From positions 7,421,703 to 7,485,702 of the forward strand of contig CM024183.1 in assembly GCA_013433145.1 (NCBI GenBank): DNA of 64,000 bases. The letters are read 5' to 3'. This document shows positions 34,895 to 48,200 of the stretch, piece after piece. Origin of the DNA: Ascaris suum. Taxonomy: Eukaryota > Nematoda > Chromadorea > Rhabditida > Ascarididae. Under the pieces are notes generated by a model. That model saw nothing but the letters and a program-made list of their open reading frames with translations. It did no database searches and had not been told where the DNA came from. The first letter of the stretch is position 1. Every line of letters begins with the position of its first letter. Position numbers and translations under genes: made by a program.

Positions 34895-35560
34895 ATGTCT
34901 CCATCAACGGAAAATGCTATCCTTTGCCTCGGTATGTTGATGAGCCCCAACCTCCAGTGGGATTTCCACTGCGCAGAAATATCTTCGATAGCATTTAAAA
35001 TTGTAAATTACATTTTGCGGTCGTTACAGCATGAATGCATCGAGCACTACCATAAAGACTTTGTAACACATACCGCCGCCTTATTACTGAATACTGTTGT
35101 CTCGTTTGGTCACTTTAATTAACTTCTGACATCAAATGTATTGAAAACGTCCAAGAGTATTTCACTCGTACAGCCTTCACTAAAATGTCTGCTATTCTTT
35201 ATAAACCCGCATTTTCTTGCCTTAATGTCCTCGAGCTTGAGAGTTTAGAATATAGAAAGGTAACTCTTGATTTGGCATTATGCTACAAAATTATCAATGG
35301 AATTTCTGATGCGTCCTTCGACAGTCGCTTTAATTTTGCTCCCATCGCAGCCGCCGTGGTCGTCGATTTCAGTTGGCATGCAAGACATGGTCACAACAGT
35401 CCAATGTAGAGTGTAGAGTGCTGCGGGTCTGGAACAATCTTCCAGCAAATGTTGTATAGCTCGGAATTTGACTGTATTTGTGTATTACCTGCAGCGTTTC
35501 AACTTGCGCTCCACTGTAAGAATGGTTTATTGAAAATTGGTCAAGGAAGTGCTAGATTTT
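34895..35560 (+). mobile_element. degenerate LINE (CR1/jockey-like) reverse transcriptase C-terminus
   Basis: Three pieces in three different frames follow the order of the C-terminal end of non-LTR retrotransposon polyproteins. The first (34895-35122) has LGMLMSPNLQWDFH and AFKIVNYILRSLQH. The second (about 35134-35408) has CIENVQEYFTRTAF, LESLEYRKVTLDLALCYKII and a degraded RGHN. The third (about 35406-35460) has CRVLRVWNNLPANVV. These correspond to the known family motifs before and after the 'VQ..FT+' and 'WN.LP..V' signatures. Frameshifts and stops show that it is dead. The polymerase core and the endonuclease are absent, so this is a 5'-truncated, decayed insertion. Confidence 0.8.
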
Positions 35561-38086
35561 AGGCGATTGATGCATTGATGTGCTGCGGCGTATTTTGAAA
35601 TGCTGCTTTATGATACATTCACGGACGATCTTTCTGACCATGTGCATTTATGTTCTTTCACTGCATTGCTTCACTACAGCCTTCTTTGTTCTCTCATGAA
35701 CAAAATTCCTTAAACTATACAAATCACTACTTCCCATTTACTCTCATTGATATATCGAAGACTGAAATAAATTATTCCGTTTATTACTTCAAATTCCGCT
35801 GTCGCCGTATTTTTGATTTTAATTTGTCACTTTTTTCGAGTCTCCAGTATCATTGGCGTCGTTTCTGTTTTACCTAAAAGGTATCGAGAACAGCTGCAGC
35901 GATCCTGTAGAGACCTTCAGACATGAGATTGACTCGTGAAAGTAGAGTTGTTTGGATGGGAATATAGTGAGGGGCTGAGGAAGGGGATGGGAATTTGGGG
36001 GAAGTAGAGAACGGCGAGGAGGAAAGGAAGAATGAAAGGGGTGAACGTATAGGAAAGAGGTGAAAAGAAGCGAACGCATGCAATTCTTAGTGCACTGCAA
36101 AAAAACATCCTACTGTTAAAAAAATTCTTAGGCAACGCATAAATATTCATTAAAAACACTTAAATCAGAGCAGGAAACTTTGACAGTCGATCGCAGGAAC
36201 TTGCATTCAAGTTCGATGTTACAGCAACCCCCTCTATAATTAATCGAAAATCTCGTCGACACATACGACGAATGTGAGATGTACTATGTTATAACGGATG
36301 TGAATTCTGTGAGAAATTTTGTCTCGTCTATTCACGAGTATCATTCGGCTTTTAGAAATTTGATAGCAAATTTAGAATGCATTGAGTCAAACGTTGTAAG
36401 TGCAAAAAGAATACGCATGAGTATAAAGACATTTAGGTGACTATGCGAATAGAAACAGCACAAAAACGCGTCGGCCTAGCGGCTTCTAAGAGGGAGAAGG
36501 CACCGGAAACATGGCGCCGCTCTCCTCATGAAGGTAGCATCATTCAAAGCGGATTCGTCATGAAGCTATGATGTTGATGAAAGTAGAACCCCAGGACAAT
36601 ATAAAAAGAGATAGCAATAAGCTTATATAGAGTCGTCCTTTAGTGCGTTACTAAGTTGCAAGGAGTGTTTGCTTGCGTTGAAGCAATATCGTTTGTTCGA
36701 AGAGCGTTGCTTGTCCCGTGCGGAAGAATTTCCTTGATTATTATTCATATCCATATCAATGTACTTCCCTTGAAACGGTATAACGAAATAGGCTATAGTG
36801 AGTTTACTATCTATGTTGTAATGGTTGTTCGAACTTGAGTAATGTGCTGCTTAGACTAGGTTAAACCACCAAGGCTTGCCCTGGTCGCTGCTCCAGTCAT
36901 TTAATGGCGCGAAATTTTATAATTATCGATGGACACGTCTGCTCAGATGAAATATAGGCTTCCTGTTCCGTGCGACTTATGTTGCAGACTGTCGTCATAA
37001 TGCTTTAAAACGAGAAGTCTTTCGGTTGATAGAATTTGACTCTTTGTACTGTGCTAGGAATCGTAAAAGAGTTTGCAAGCCTACCATTACAGTATTGATC
37101 TGACATCCCTCCTTGCAAAGTGCTGCTGTTTTCTGTAAATTCGTAATTGGATGCTGCTGTGTTTGCTAATTCGTAATTCGATTGCGAACGTATTGTTCGG
37201 CGCGCACTGTGCACTAATAAAATGGAGGAGGTTTAATTACCCAAGTTTGAGATTTGGGCAAGGACGAACGTTTGAGAGAAGCGAGACGGAAGCAGTTGTT
37301 CGAGTGAGCAGAATTGTAGAAGAAATCGTCGACTCAACGGAGCTGCGACGATCGAATAAGCGAACAGGCCAGTTGAGTTTTACGACATGCAATAATATAT
37401 ATTGGCTACATGGTCGTCTGCAATCAGTAGAAACTTTGCGCCTTTTGAATTGAACAAAATCATTAGAAGTGGAAATAAAATGGCTCCGACCAACTTTAGG
37501 AACGACCTGATGATGGAATATTTTCCAGTTTCAACACTAGCTTCTCATTGTAAACCACAGCAGAGACAGTTGCATAATCAGTATATACAACTCCAGCTTG
37601 AACTTTTATATTCAATGCGCAGATCCACTGAGTGCGACCACGAGAAATGTGTAGAGTTTCAAGTACTATTTCACCTAAAACGATCTAATATCACATCTCT
37701 CTGACGATTACACCGAACCCTCAAATGAATGGAGGAGTTAGGCTAATGGGTTATGGCTTTTCATTGAAATGACGGATGATTTTTTTAAAGCAATGGTGAG
37801 AGGAACGTCCGTTTCAAAATGAGAGAAAAGACGAATAGGAGAAGCATCATAGAAAATTTTTAAGAAGTGGGCGTATAATTGTTTCTGCGCTGCGCTTTAG
37901 AAACGAGAATGGGATAGCGTGTGATATCGGTGAATCATCATAGCCTCGAGAGCTGAACCACATCGACAGCACCCAAGTGCATGTTGTTGAATAACCACAG
38001 AATCGGTCACATATAATTTCCATGAAAACATTTGAGAAGTGTTCAGCGAACGAATTCCATTCAAGGAGCTGTCCATAACGGAAGCC

Positions 38087-38120
38087 GGAGGGGGGAGGGG
38101 GCGAGGGGGAGGGGGAGGGG
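38087..38120 (+). repeat. G-rich tract (G-quadruplex candidate)
   Basis: Six or more runs of four or more G separated by single A or C residues. This stands out in an AT-rich window. Confidence 0.85.
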
Positions 38121-40233
38121 ATTTAGTATCATCGCATTTCTAGACGCGTACCATAAGGCGCGCCTTTCAGTTTATCATCGCCTTTCAATTCGTTGCTGTT
38201 ATATCTGTAAAATGCTTTCACGTTATTGTCAAATATTCGCCTTCTCTTATAGTTAGTAGCAAATTCTGTGCAATGAGTTTTCAAGTTCTAAACACCAATT
38301 AAATGCGATCACGTCAGAGTAGGTTTTTTCTTCTGCTTTTGAGTGTTAAACACATGACGCAAATGGCTCCATCTTAGTGATCTTTTTCAATGGTGCACAC
38401 ACTTTGGTAACATTACAAAGTATCCATACATTTCTCTTCGTAGAAAAAAAAAGTCTTGATGTTAGATGAGCTTGCAAAGGGATTCATCGCAGCTATGAGT
38501 CAGCTTAGAGTTAGGTTCTTTCCAACCGCCGTTTCGCAACGTCTTTTTCATTCCTTCAATGAGTTTTTGTAATTGAAGTTTTGATACAGATGCTTGTCTA
38601 ATTATAAGCTTTTTTATTTTCGAAACCTTACGAATGAATCATATACCGTCCGTCCAAACCAAGCCGAGTGTTTCATCCACCTATGAATAGAATAATCGGT
38701 GAGATTAACTGATTAAACCTTTAGTCTAAGAAACTTTCGTGTATATGAGTTGATATAATTAGACCACTTATAACTGGAAAAACACAATCACAAAGACGGA
38801 AAGCGATTGTCGAAAAACCGAACAAGTGAAAACCGGAAAACCGAAAAACTGAAATTCGGCTATCGAGCATGTACGGAAAAATGAAAAGGTTTTGGGTAAT
38901 GACTATCACGGTTACATGATCCATCATGTACAACTTCAAAATTACCCCAAGAAATTCTCAACGATGAGTAATGCAAATGCCAAGTGCTCAGCAGAATCAA
39001 ACTTAGGGTTCTTTTTAATAGGCAGTGGATAAAGCTAAAGTAGTGAAAATATGAAAAATGAAAACTGATAGTTCCATAGCATGCGTCGAACTTGCTACCT
39101 ATGCTGAGCTGATTTAGCATCAGGTTAGAACGACAGCAAAGTAAAAGTAAATGTTTATACCAGACTTAATTATAATCTATACTACCTGTATTCGTGCCCT
39201 TTCAGTCACTTGGCAAAAAAGCATTCTGGGCATTGGTAGTTGATTCTATGGGCTTGTCTACCTGGTTGTATGTGTATCGGCACACCAATCAATATCCGCA
39301 TATTGGATTATGATTTGATAGATTTCTAGCTCATCTCAACAGTTTTCATATCAACTGTGCTTTCGTGTTAAGCATGATCTTATCGAAATGGTCACCTACA
39401 AATTTGTCTGGATGATCAAATATGAGAAGTGTGTTGTTTTCGGTGAGCATGAATACATCTATGCAGATTCATGCGCGTCTCATGTCATTTGATTACTCGC
39501 TCACTCTTCATGGTCATCCGTATATCAAATCAACCAAGGAGTGTGGAGAGCAAATTTGCATATAAGAATTGAACTTTATCATTACCTCTAACTTTTGGCC
39601 GACCCGAATACGGTGCATGCAGAACCTGTCATTATTTTTTAGTCACAGTAATCGATGTTCATCTTGTAGGCGACCAGTTTACAATGTGATGCGGAAACAA
39701 ATCAAAAAAATACTGACAATTACCACTAATTTTGTAAGCTACGAATAGTTCGCCTACTGCTGAAAACTTTCCTTCACCTATTGAACAGGTTTTGCTGCTC
39801 TTTTGTTTTCTAAGAACGATCGTTTCCCTCAAAAATTTGCAAGTAGATTCGGTCAGAATTGAACGCCCGCCTCAGGAAGCATCTCAGAAACAAAGCCATT
39901 TGCATTTCGACTTACGAAGCTCATCGGCAACAAAAATGTTAGGAAGTAAGGACCGCATATTACAGCAAATTTTCTTTTATCATCCGATGTCTGTGTAGAT
40001 CGTCATTCAAAAAACGAATCACTTTTGCTAATACCTGAGTTGCACATACAAATGATTGGAAGTGCTGCTTACTTCATCGAACGAACATAAATCGAAGTGA
40101 GCAGTTCCGGGAGATTTCGAAATACCCGATAGACAGAGATATTGCATAAGGCAAAATTGGCAAAGAACGCACTATAAAACTTTCAACATAGTATATTTGA
40201 GCTTAAAATTTAGGTGATTGCGGCTTCAAGATA

Positions 40234-40540
40234 CATGAGTGAACGTGAAAATGGGCATGCAGTCCGAAAAGGAGGACATTCCCGACTTCCCGAAGTTACT
40301 TCCGATAATCGAAATGATTTAATGAATTCAAGGATTCAATGGAAATTCTGGGAAATGAAAGCTAAAATCGAGCAGTTTTCGATTGATAAATGCAATAATG
40401 CTCTAGAGCGTTGTAACGTTGCCAACTGCTTGATTAGTTTTCACCCTCAAACCTCAGAGAACAACTTAAAAAACCTGATAGAAAGGCTATTCGCAAGAGA
40501 TCGGCAAATCCAAACAAGTGGAGCTGAAATCCTAGCATAG
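40234..40540 (+). other. isolated open frame, unknown
   Basis: The frame is open from a tttag acceptor-like site at about 40213 through MSERENGHAVRKGG to a stop at 40540, roughly 102 codons from the ATG. It contains a charged, possibly helical WEMKAKIEQFSIDKCNNALE segment. No partner exon with matching phase was found, so it may be a small gene, a stray exon or chance. Confidence 0.25.
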
Positions 40541-40707
40541 TATGAAATTTCGTAAGGCACTCTCAGTTCCAACTTAGCCATTACTGAGCGCAGGTCACAA
40601 AGATATGTGCAATTTTCTTAGGTCATTTTCTGAACACGGAGGATTTTTCTAGAAGAGAGAGTGAGCTGATCAGTCATCTGTTTTGTGTAGTCTTTCAGAT
40701 CAAAGAA

Positions 40708-40947
40708 ATGAGCACCGTTCGGGCTTTAAAATGGGAACAAACGCGCCCTTTGCTGATCGCTAGTGCAGTGTGGCTTGTGACGTTGTGGGGCGCGATCATT
40801 TGCGCTGATCACAGTATCTCAATTTTCGAAACTTTCCAGGACTATAAAGCAGCAGCCGCTATCTCCGACAATGGTCTTTCCAAACTGGAGCCAAACTTTC
40901 CAAACCGGAGCTTGATTACTCATTATCCGGTGTCATTTAAATTTTGA
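40708..40947 (+). other. isolated small open frame with one hydrophobic segment
   Basis: 79 codons starting MSTVRALKWEQTR, then a hydrophobic run LLIASAVWLVTLWGAIICA that could be a signal anchor. It lies behind a ctttcag acceptor-like site. No homology that I recognise. Confidence 0.22.
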
Positions 40948-41518
40948 GTGTTTTTGATCTGCGAGCTCAAAGCTGGTGTTACTATTTCATCTTAGACTTG
41001 CGAATGCTATGGCGGCAGGCGAATGTTTCTATGAGATGTTCCTTTATATGCATTGGGGGAATGGTGTGATTTGATATTGCTTCTTAGTGTGAGACCACAG
41101 ATTGTAGACAAGTGAATATGGAATTGTATTAGTGCAAAAGAGGATGAAAGGCTCGGAATTTTTGCTTTCTTTGTGATTTTCACAAAAATTTCTCCAAGGT
41201 TTGAAGTAATATAGAAAAATGCTTATGTTATTTGATATGATGGCATAAGTAGACTTATACATTTGTGCAGACATTAGTATTATATCGATTGAAGCAATTT
41301 TTTCTGGTGTGATATTTAATCTAATTCGTTCCATGTTTCGGGTTTCGGCACTTCGCCAGCATCGGATAGCGATGATGTGAGGAAATATGACCACTATAAA
41401 ATTCTAATCGGATTAAACATCACCCATAAATATAGTCGTCAGCGAAAGGCAACGAGCTGAAAATATGCGAAAGTGCATATGCTTAATGAAGGATTTATTA
41501 GAGAAATCAAGAGAATAA

Positions 41519-41620
41519 CCTATTTATTTATTTATGAATAACCTATTTATTTATTTATTTATTTACTTATTTATTTATTCATTTATTTATATGTTCATTT
41601 GTCTATTTATTTACTTTTTT
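41519..41620. repeat. imperfect (ATTT)n repeat
   Basis: Long run of TTTA tetranucleotides with substitutions. It includes two copies of a gaataacctatttattta unit near 41513 and 41537. Confidence 0.9.
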
Positions 41621-43944
41621 ATTTTATCTATGTATTTTTTGCACGATGATTTTGTTAGCTCAGTTGCCTTCGTCTAGGCTTAATATTTAAGAAGCTTCTC
41701 TTGCGCTCCTCATTAGTACAAAAGTCTTTATTATTACTTTTGAGCCATAGACTACTCTGACATATTTGTAAATGTAGTCGATAAATTTCTCTCTACAATT
41801 GCTCTCTAGTTTCAATGGTAGATTTTGCTTGTGAACTTTGATCTTCTAAGGTTTCGAGTCATGATCTCATCTCAGCGGTCTTGTCTTGCAGTTCTCTACG
41901 ACTATTGTTGCGCTGCTAGTATTTGCTACCCCTTTTTCTACTACACTGCTTGTTGCTGCTGAAGATAACGTTGAAAATTTTCGAAACCTTCGTGATCTAG
42001 TTAGGATTATATAAGTGAAAATGGCTTATTTCGTGTTTTTTTCTCCATTAAGCTCGCTAGGTGAACGAAAAATTTCCTGTGCTTTTTTTTCTCAAGGTTA
42101 TGATTAGGAGGGCATTACTGCTACTTCTTTTAAAGTTTTCAAGGTGGCAGCTGTCCTTATCTCCACCCGGAAATCTGCAAGTTTAGGAACGGCGAATGGG
42201 GCAAGGTGATTTGCATTTGAATCCTCCAGCGAAAACTTGCGAGCGTCCAGCCAATCGTTCTCAGGAACCGCTTAAAGCAAAAAAAAACATATTATTGTGT
42301 CATTGGCGTTCGCTTTTATGCAGTAACATAGATCATTCGGAGTGGGATTGCAGCTCTTTCCCCTCATTGCGTACTGCGAATTCAAGCGTGCAAATCGCTA
42401 CCTGATGTATTTTAAACAGTCGTTTTTCTTGGAGCATTGTTACGAAATGAATTCGCTACCAGCTTAACAACTTTCAGCCAATCGGCTGTCAGTTGCTATC
42501 GAGAGCAAAAATTTTCTGCTGTTGATTATTGCAAGTGATGAATGTACTTTGCTGATATTGTCGATATTTTGCATATGTAATCACTAGGGCCTATTCTCGA
42601 AACGTTTGAGAAAAACCTCAAATAACCTTGCCTTTCTTCCACTGATCTCGCATCTTTAAAGAAAAAGGTTATCGGAAATTTTAGCGAAGAAAAAAGAAAC
42701 CCTTTTCCTTGCAGCAATCCTTCCAAAAAGTTGTTCATTCTTTCCACACCTTCATAAAGTTTTGATAAGTGCACTGAGCCCATTTTATTCGAAATACCCC
42801 TCTGAATAAAATTAATCTGTTAGGGTATTCTTAACCCAAAGTCTTATTCACGGTCTTATGGCAACTTTTCACAGCAACTCCAACATATTTAGCCGCAGCG
42901 GTCTGTACCTGCGACGGAATTAAAGTATGCTGCAGGCTTTTCTTTGCTTTTTTATATATATTCACATGCGATAAGATTCCACATACTTATTACCTACATA
43001 TGATGGTCTTCTTATTTCCCCACATAAAAGCATTCTTATGTGAGCTGCAATGGGATTTCGGCTTTTGGAGTTGCTGTTCCGGCTTTTATTTCCCATGAAT
43101 CTCTTCCAGCGTAGCCCTCTTCCCGACCTCAAAGGTATCTAGCAGATTCTGTTGCTAAATTTGATAGGTATTAAGATCTGCAGATTTTCTTGCTTTCACT
43201 TCAGGTGTTTTTGCCATTACACTGCGTTGTTCTTCTAGTACATTTGCGGACTTTTCGAGTTTAGTGTTCTTTGTGTCTGCTTTCTTACATCCCATAAAAA
43301 TGTTTCTTCGCAGGTTGTTTTGCCGGATTTTCGAAACTTTGTTCAATTTCCACTTGTATGCTCCTATGTTTTTTTTTTTTGCAGAAAAAAAATGCTTTAA
43401 ATTATTGGTGCTTTATTAATTAATCATGAACAAAACTAATAGGAAATGAGATTTGATAAACTAAAATATCCGAGCGATTTTTTCGGGATTTACACTCAAA
43501 AAAAAAAATTCAAAATCTAGTAGGTTATATGTGTTATCATTGAAATATCTGTTGATCATTAACATAAAAAGAGGAATTGTGATGTAAAAGCGAACTGCTA
43601 TGTTAAGTTGTAAGATAGAGGTGAGGATAAAAAGCGAAGAAATAAAAACGTTTCGACACTGAGCATTTACTTCCATATACTTGGTTGAGGGTGAGCATGA
43701 TCTTGGCGCTTACCTCGGGCAATAAGACCTGATAATTGGAAATTTGTGGAGAAGTGATGCCGGATTTCGGTGATCAAGGAACACTAAGTACTGGCAAAAT
43801 TATTTGAACTGTGGTATTTCAGGAATACGAAAGGGGACTGAACGTGAATAAAAACATTTAGTAGATGCCCTTCAATGAATAAAATGCTGGCATGAGGGAT
43901 CCGTAATGAAAAGATGTGGGTATTTGACGCGGTAGAACCGCATC

Positions 43945-44130
43945 ATGGGACTGATAAGGATTCAGTACCGGATCTCACTCATAGAAAAGTTGATATTCCC
44001 GTGCTTCAGCTTGGCTGAAGGTCCATCAAAAACAGAAATTAAAAAATTATCTCTTTTCGAATTGATGAAAACATTCAGTCAAATCATAGGTCAGAAGAAA
44101 AAACCGACAACAACAGCATCAACACCTGAC
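43945..44130 (+). CDS. possible first exon of rootletin paralog B
   Basis: 62 open codons from an ATG, including SLFELMKTFSQIIGQKKKP, end at a gttcat donor in phase 0. The same donor hexamer is used by paralog B exon 2. They could join in frame to an acceptor at 45201, giving about 68 extra N-terminal residues before MENVADEG. The SL-x-x-L pattern loosely resembles the extreme N-terminus of vertebrate rootletin. The alternative is that this is an unspliced open frame ending at the TAA at 44140-44142, which overlaps an AATAAA. Confidence 0.4.
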
Positions 44131-44406
44131 GTTCATTCATAATAAAACCTGAAGCATTTTTCTCTGAAATCTGTCGATCAATGCGATGTAGTCATTACGT
44201 GTGAAAAAAAAATGTTTTCATCCACAGATTGCACTCAGATAAAATGCAACAAAACGACCGTGAAACGGCATTCGAGCTTAAAGTAGAATTCAACATGTTT
44301 TCTTGACTCTCTTTTATTAAAAATATTAGTCTGATTGCCATAGGTTGGTAGACTTGTCCGTTCCCATCGAGTGCTATTTTGCCGTAAATTTGCGAAAGAA
44401 AGCATT

Positions 44407-44437
44407 TAGTTGACAACAGCATCTATGCTGTCAACTA
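44407..44437. repeat. imperfect hairpin
   Basis: tagttgaca-aca-gcat and atgctgtcaacta are complementary arms with a 3-nt bulge and a 2-nt loop, about 800 bp upstream of the paralog B start. Function unknown. Confidence 0.6.
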
Positions 44438-45185
44438 GCACAGCAATTATGCGTATACTTTGCTTGCTATATTGGAGATTTTTTTGAATGGTATGTTTCA
44501 AAAAAAAATTTTTTTTTAAACAGAACTCTTCACCCTTCACCTTCAGTTTTACTTGTAGATAACTCAAAAATTACTAATACCTATCTTCTTGTTTCATTGG
44601 TTGAGAAGATTAAAGGAGGCAGGGACACTACATCGGGAATTCCCATACGCAGACTTGTGAGGGTGAAAAAGGAGTCTGTAACCTGCTTTATAAGAAAAAC
44701 CGTGCCGTTTAATGGCACTGAGGAAACTTAGCGTCCATCAGCAATGAGTTGCGGTATATATTAAACACATTTGAAGAAAGCCACAGTAGATCTCGCGGGT
44801 TCAAGCCAAACACATTGCTGCTGCTAGTAGTTCTGCTCGATCCTATAATAGGATACCGGCCATAATAAAGTCATGATCCGAACATTTCATTCTCCACTAT
44901 GAAAGCTCAAATTTCGTTTGCTTACATTGGATGCAGCAATTGCGGCATAGTTTGAGTTTCATGCTTTTAATTCACCTTTAAGTCGGAAATAAATCAAACT
45001 TACATTCTTCATAGTCATTTTCCTCATTACGAAAGGGATGCTTTTCACAGCAATCAACAGATCAGAATAGTTAGGAGAATTCTGTCGTCAAGACTTTTGC
45101 TCTTTACTTCAGCATTTCATTTTGCTTGTGAAGTTTGCCTGAGTTCAAATCGTCGAAGAATCTGCATGAAATGTAAGCGATGGGT

Positions 45186-45219
45186 AACTTTCAGCTAACA
45201 GTTCAAGCCGCAGCAACAC
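45186..45219 (+). promoter_or_regulatory. possible trans-splice acceptor upstream of paralog B
   Basis: aactttcag ends at 45194, 25 bp before the ATG at 45220. Reading in frame upstream meets a TAA at once, so this acceptor would lead into a short 5' UTR. That fits a spliced-leader site if the upstream exon at 43945 is not used. Confidence 0.4.
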
Positions 45220-48200
45220 ATGGAGAATGTGGCCGATGAGGGGAACGTTACGGAACACATAAGCCAAACGGTGGTAACCAGCACGGAATATGTTGCATCA
45301 TCTGGAGCCGAAGATATTAATGTTGAACTCGGGTGAGCACTTGTCGTTCAGCTTATTTCAGCATCATCTCGGGTTTTCTTTTCTTTATGCGCTCTGGTGA
45401 AATATGTGTTAATTTACTTATTTATTTATTTATTTGCTTATTTGTATTAACATTCATAAATTGATCGCAAAAGCTAAGGCAGTTAAGTTATAGATATCAT
45501 CTGCGCTATCGGGTGCTCTTCTAAAGTCGCATTTCTTATGCTTGACTGAGCACATTCTTCCCGAGCTACTGACATTAAAATACCCATTCAGCTTGTAACG
45601 ACGACAAGTCGAATACGTGGGACGTCTCATAGGAAAGCACCGCCCTTATTAGATTTAGTGGCTCTACAGTAAGTTTAACGGAAGAAGTTTCAAAAATTGC
45701 TTGCGTTGCAACTTCCTGAGTGTGTTGCCATTTGTTAAAGGGTTCTTTAAATTTTGTATTTATGAATACATAATTTTCATTTGTAGAAAATTAATTGCAG
45801 TATAGTATCACTTGATGAGAACATTATGCAATGCAATGAGAACACAATAAACGCAAAGAATTATGAGCATTTAATTGCACCAACAATATTTGCATTCATT
45901 TTGCACGCATCCCGATTTGCATTTTGCATATTGCGGCCCATATAGCGAATAGTAAAATTTGGCTAAACGAGCTGATTCAATGTACACCTTTGGAATTCAC
46001 TCACCTGTTCAAAGAATTTCAAAAACTGTCGGCAAGTTCTAAGATTTAAGCCATATGTGTGATCGTATTTAGCTTCTTTGATCACCCTTCTATAGGTGCT
46101 TTATGTTGCTGCAGTGCGACCAGTTTAAAATATTTGCTGTCTTTATGCAGCACACGAAGCTCCTTGAGCAGGTGAGAGGGATTGAAAAGCACTTCATGAC
46201 AGCTGCCTTGACATGCATCTCCTACCTGCTTATTTAAAACAGGAAGTCTATTTAATCGCTTTCCTATAACACGTTTTGATTCCTGAAATCATGTGTCATG
46301 AAAATGGAAAACGACAGAAATCGGTGACGATACGATGTGATTTCGTGAGACTTAATGAAAATGGGAAAGTATTTTGAGTGAGGCATCACCTCGAATACGC
46401 TGTCTACTCAAGAAATTCAAGTTATCTTTTGATGACACTAGCAGAAAAGATCAAAGTTTTCTCTAGAGAAAATTTTCTTATGGCCAGTAAGCTGCCGATG
46501 CGCTTTTCGCCGCTCATATCAGTGCACTTCGACGTTAATCTTCATTGCCCGAAAATGATTTACATATTGCCCATCAAACATGATAGTATCTTTGCTGGGT
46601 CTTTTTTTTGAAACAGGCATAAAGTATTTCTAGCATAGAATACATCTGCAAATATTTTAGGCTAAGTTAACGTTGATTTCCTAAAATTTCCACAAATTTT
46701 GTTTGCGTTTAACCTATGATAGATTTTTGCTCAAATTTCCGCTCATGTTGCGCATTATGCGCATCAGTTGGATGTGTCAGATTTTTGTAGTTGTCGAGCT
46801 GCAAAAAATTTTGCTTTGAATCACTCATATCATTGAATTTTTGCTAGATCATATGAGTATGTTAGAAAGCTTTTATTTCCTGTCTAGTTTATTTTACCGT
46901 CTTTCAAAAGATTGAATCATAAACATTTTGGAGAGTTGGTGAGAAGACGGCTGGTTGGGTCTTATCCGTAAAAAAAAAGCGTTTCCTTGTTAATTGTTTA
47001 GGAATTGTTTTCAAAACTGTTATTGCCACATCTGGTTGATAAATTCTTTCTGGGCGTTTTTTTTTGGCATCGCTGGAGATTACTGGTAGAAAATTAATAT
47101 CTGCCAGTATTTCGTATTTCACTTTTCATCCATGATGCTTGAGGGTTCATCTGCGGGAGAGGAGAAGAAGAAAAGAAGGATGGCAAACAGAAGGGGAATG
47201 GGGGCGGCATTTGCCTGACTGGCAGTCGCGGAAGCTAGAATCACGAATTTTAGTGAGTACAATTTGCCCGATCTCCTACTTCAACCTTCAATTTTACTTA
47301 CTGGTTGTAAACTTATAGACACTTCAAAGTGCTCAGAAATTTATATAGATTTAATGCTTAATTGGACCGTATAATGCAAACGGTCGCATTCGAAAAATCT
47401 AACCTCCTTAGAAGATTTACAGCGATGGATATTTCACTAAAAATATGAGTGTACTATTGCGAATGTTTTTTTTTCTTCAGCTGTTTACGATAGCTGTTGG
47501 ATTGATACGCACAATTGCAGAAGCACATGTCATGCCAGCATTTCTGGTATGCTTTCCCACTTGTTTCGGGCTTTTAAACTTGGAAGTCAATGATAATTTT
47601 GAGGGCAATTAAATGTCTTATAAGTGGTTTTTTAATTCTATTCCCTCCCCTTGAGGTCGCAGGAAGCAGCAAAATATAGTAAATAGGATGCGAATTTTCA
47701 GGGGTACTTCAGATGTTCCATTGTATGAGAGATCGGACTTAGTGGATGCTGTTGTATTGCTACCTTCGAGCTGTGGTGGAGTGGCACGTTTCGAACGTGC
47801 TCAACAAGATCTTAGCAACTTCAAGAAGCGCATCGATGCGAACACTGAAGAACAACGCGAACATGCCGATCTTATGGTTGCCCTACAACGCAAGGTTCAT
47901 TTCTGCTTTGCCTAGTTTCTTCGACATATACTCAGGGAAAATGATTATAAATTTAAGCTGAATTTCAAAAATTTCTAAGCATTTCAGACGTTTCTTATGA
48001 AGAAAAAACATTTTGTTTTGTGTCATATTCTGTGGATAACTGAAGCAGTCGAACACTGTTCATTATTATAGAACTTATCATAATTTTTTAAAGATAAAGA
48101 TGGAAAACTTTGCAGTAATTGCGACTTTCAGATAGAAGAATATAGACGTCATCTTGCTGATATCGAAAATCAAGTGATCGCTCACAAAGATGATGGAAGT

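Larger units (their letters stand above)
35560..43944. other. 8.4-kb gene-poor interval
   Basis: I find no multi-exon gene that I can support here. Contents are a purine-rich stretch at about 35940-36065, a G-rich tract at 38087-38120, an ATTT repeat at 41519-41620 and scattered open frames. Frames that look somewhat protein-like but lack consistent splice partners are 37151-37453 (+), 37005-37214 (-), 39791-39998 (+), 40234-40540 (+) and 40708-40947 (+). Confidence 0.5.

Noticed and set aside
37005..37453. Overlapping protein-like frames on both strands, with a possible - strand splice
   Set aside because: The only phase-compatible - strand intron would be about 27 nt, too short. The + frame has no partner exon.
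44760..44830. gggttcaagcc resembling a tRNA T-arm
   Set aside because: No acceptor stem, D-arm or anticodon arm can be drawn around it.
47481..47546. Splice-bracketed 66-nt block in the first intron of rootletin B
   Set aside because: Inserting it between exons 1 and 2 gives an in-frame stop. Direct joining of 45332 to 47702 keeps frame.
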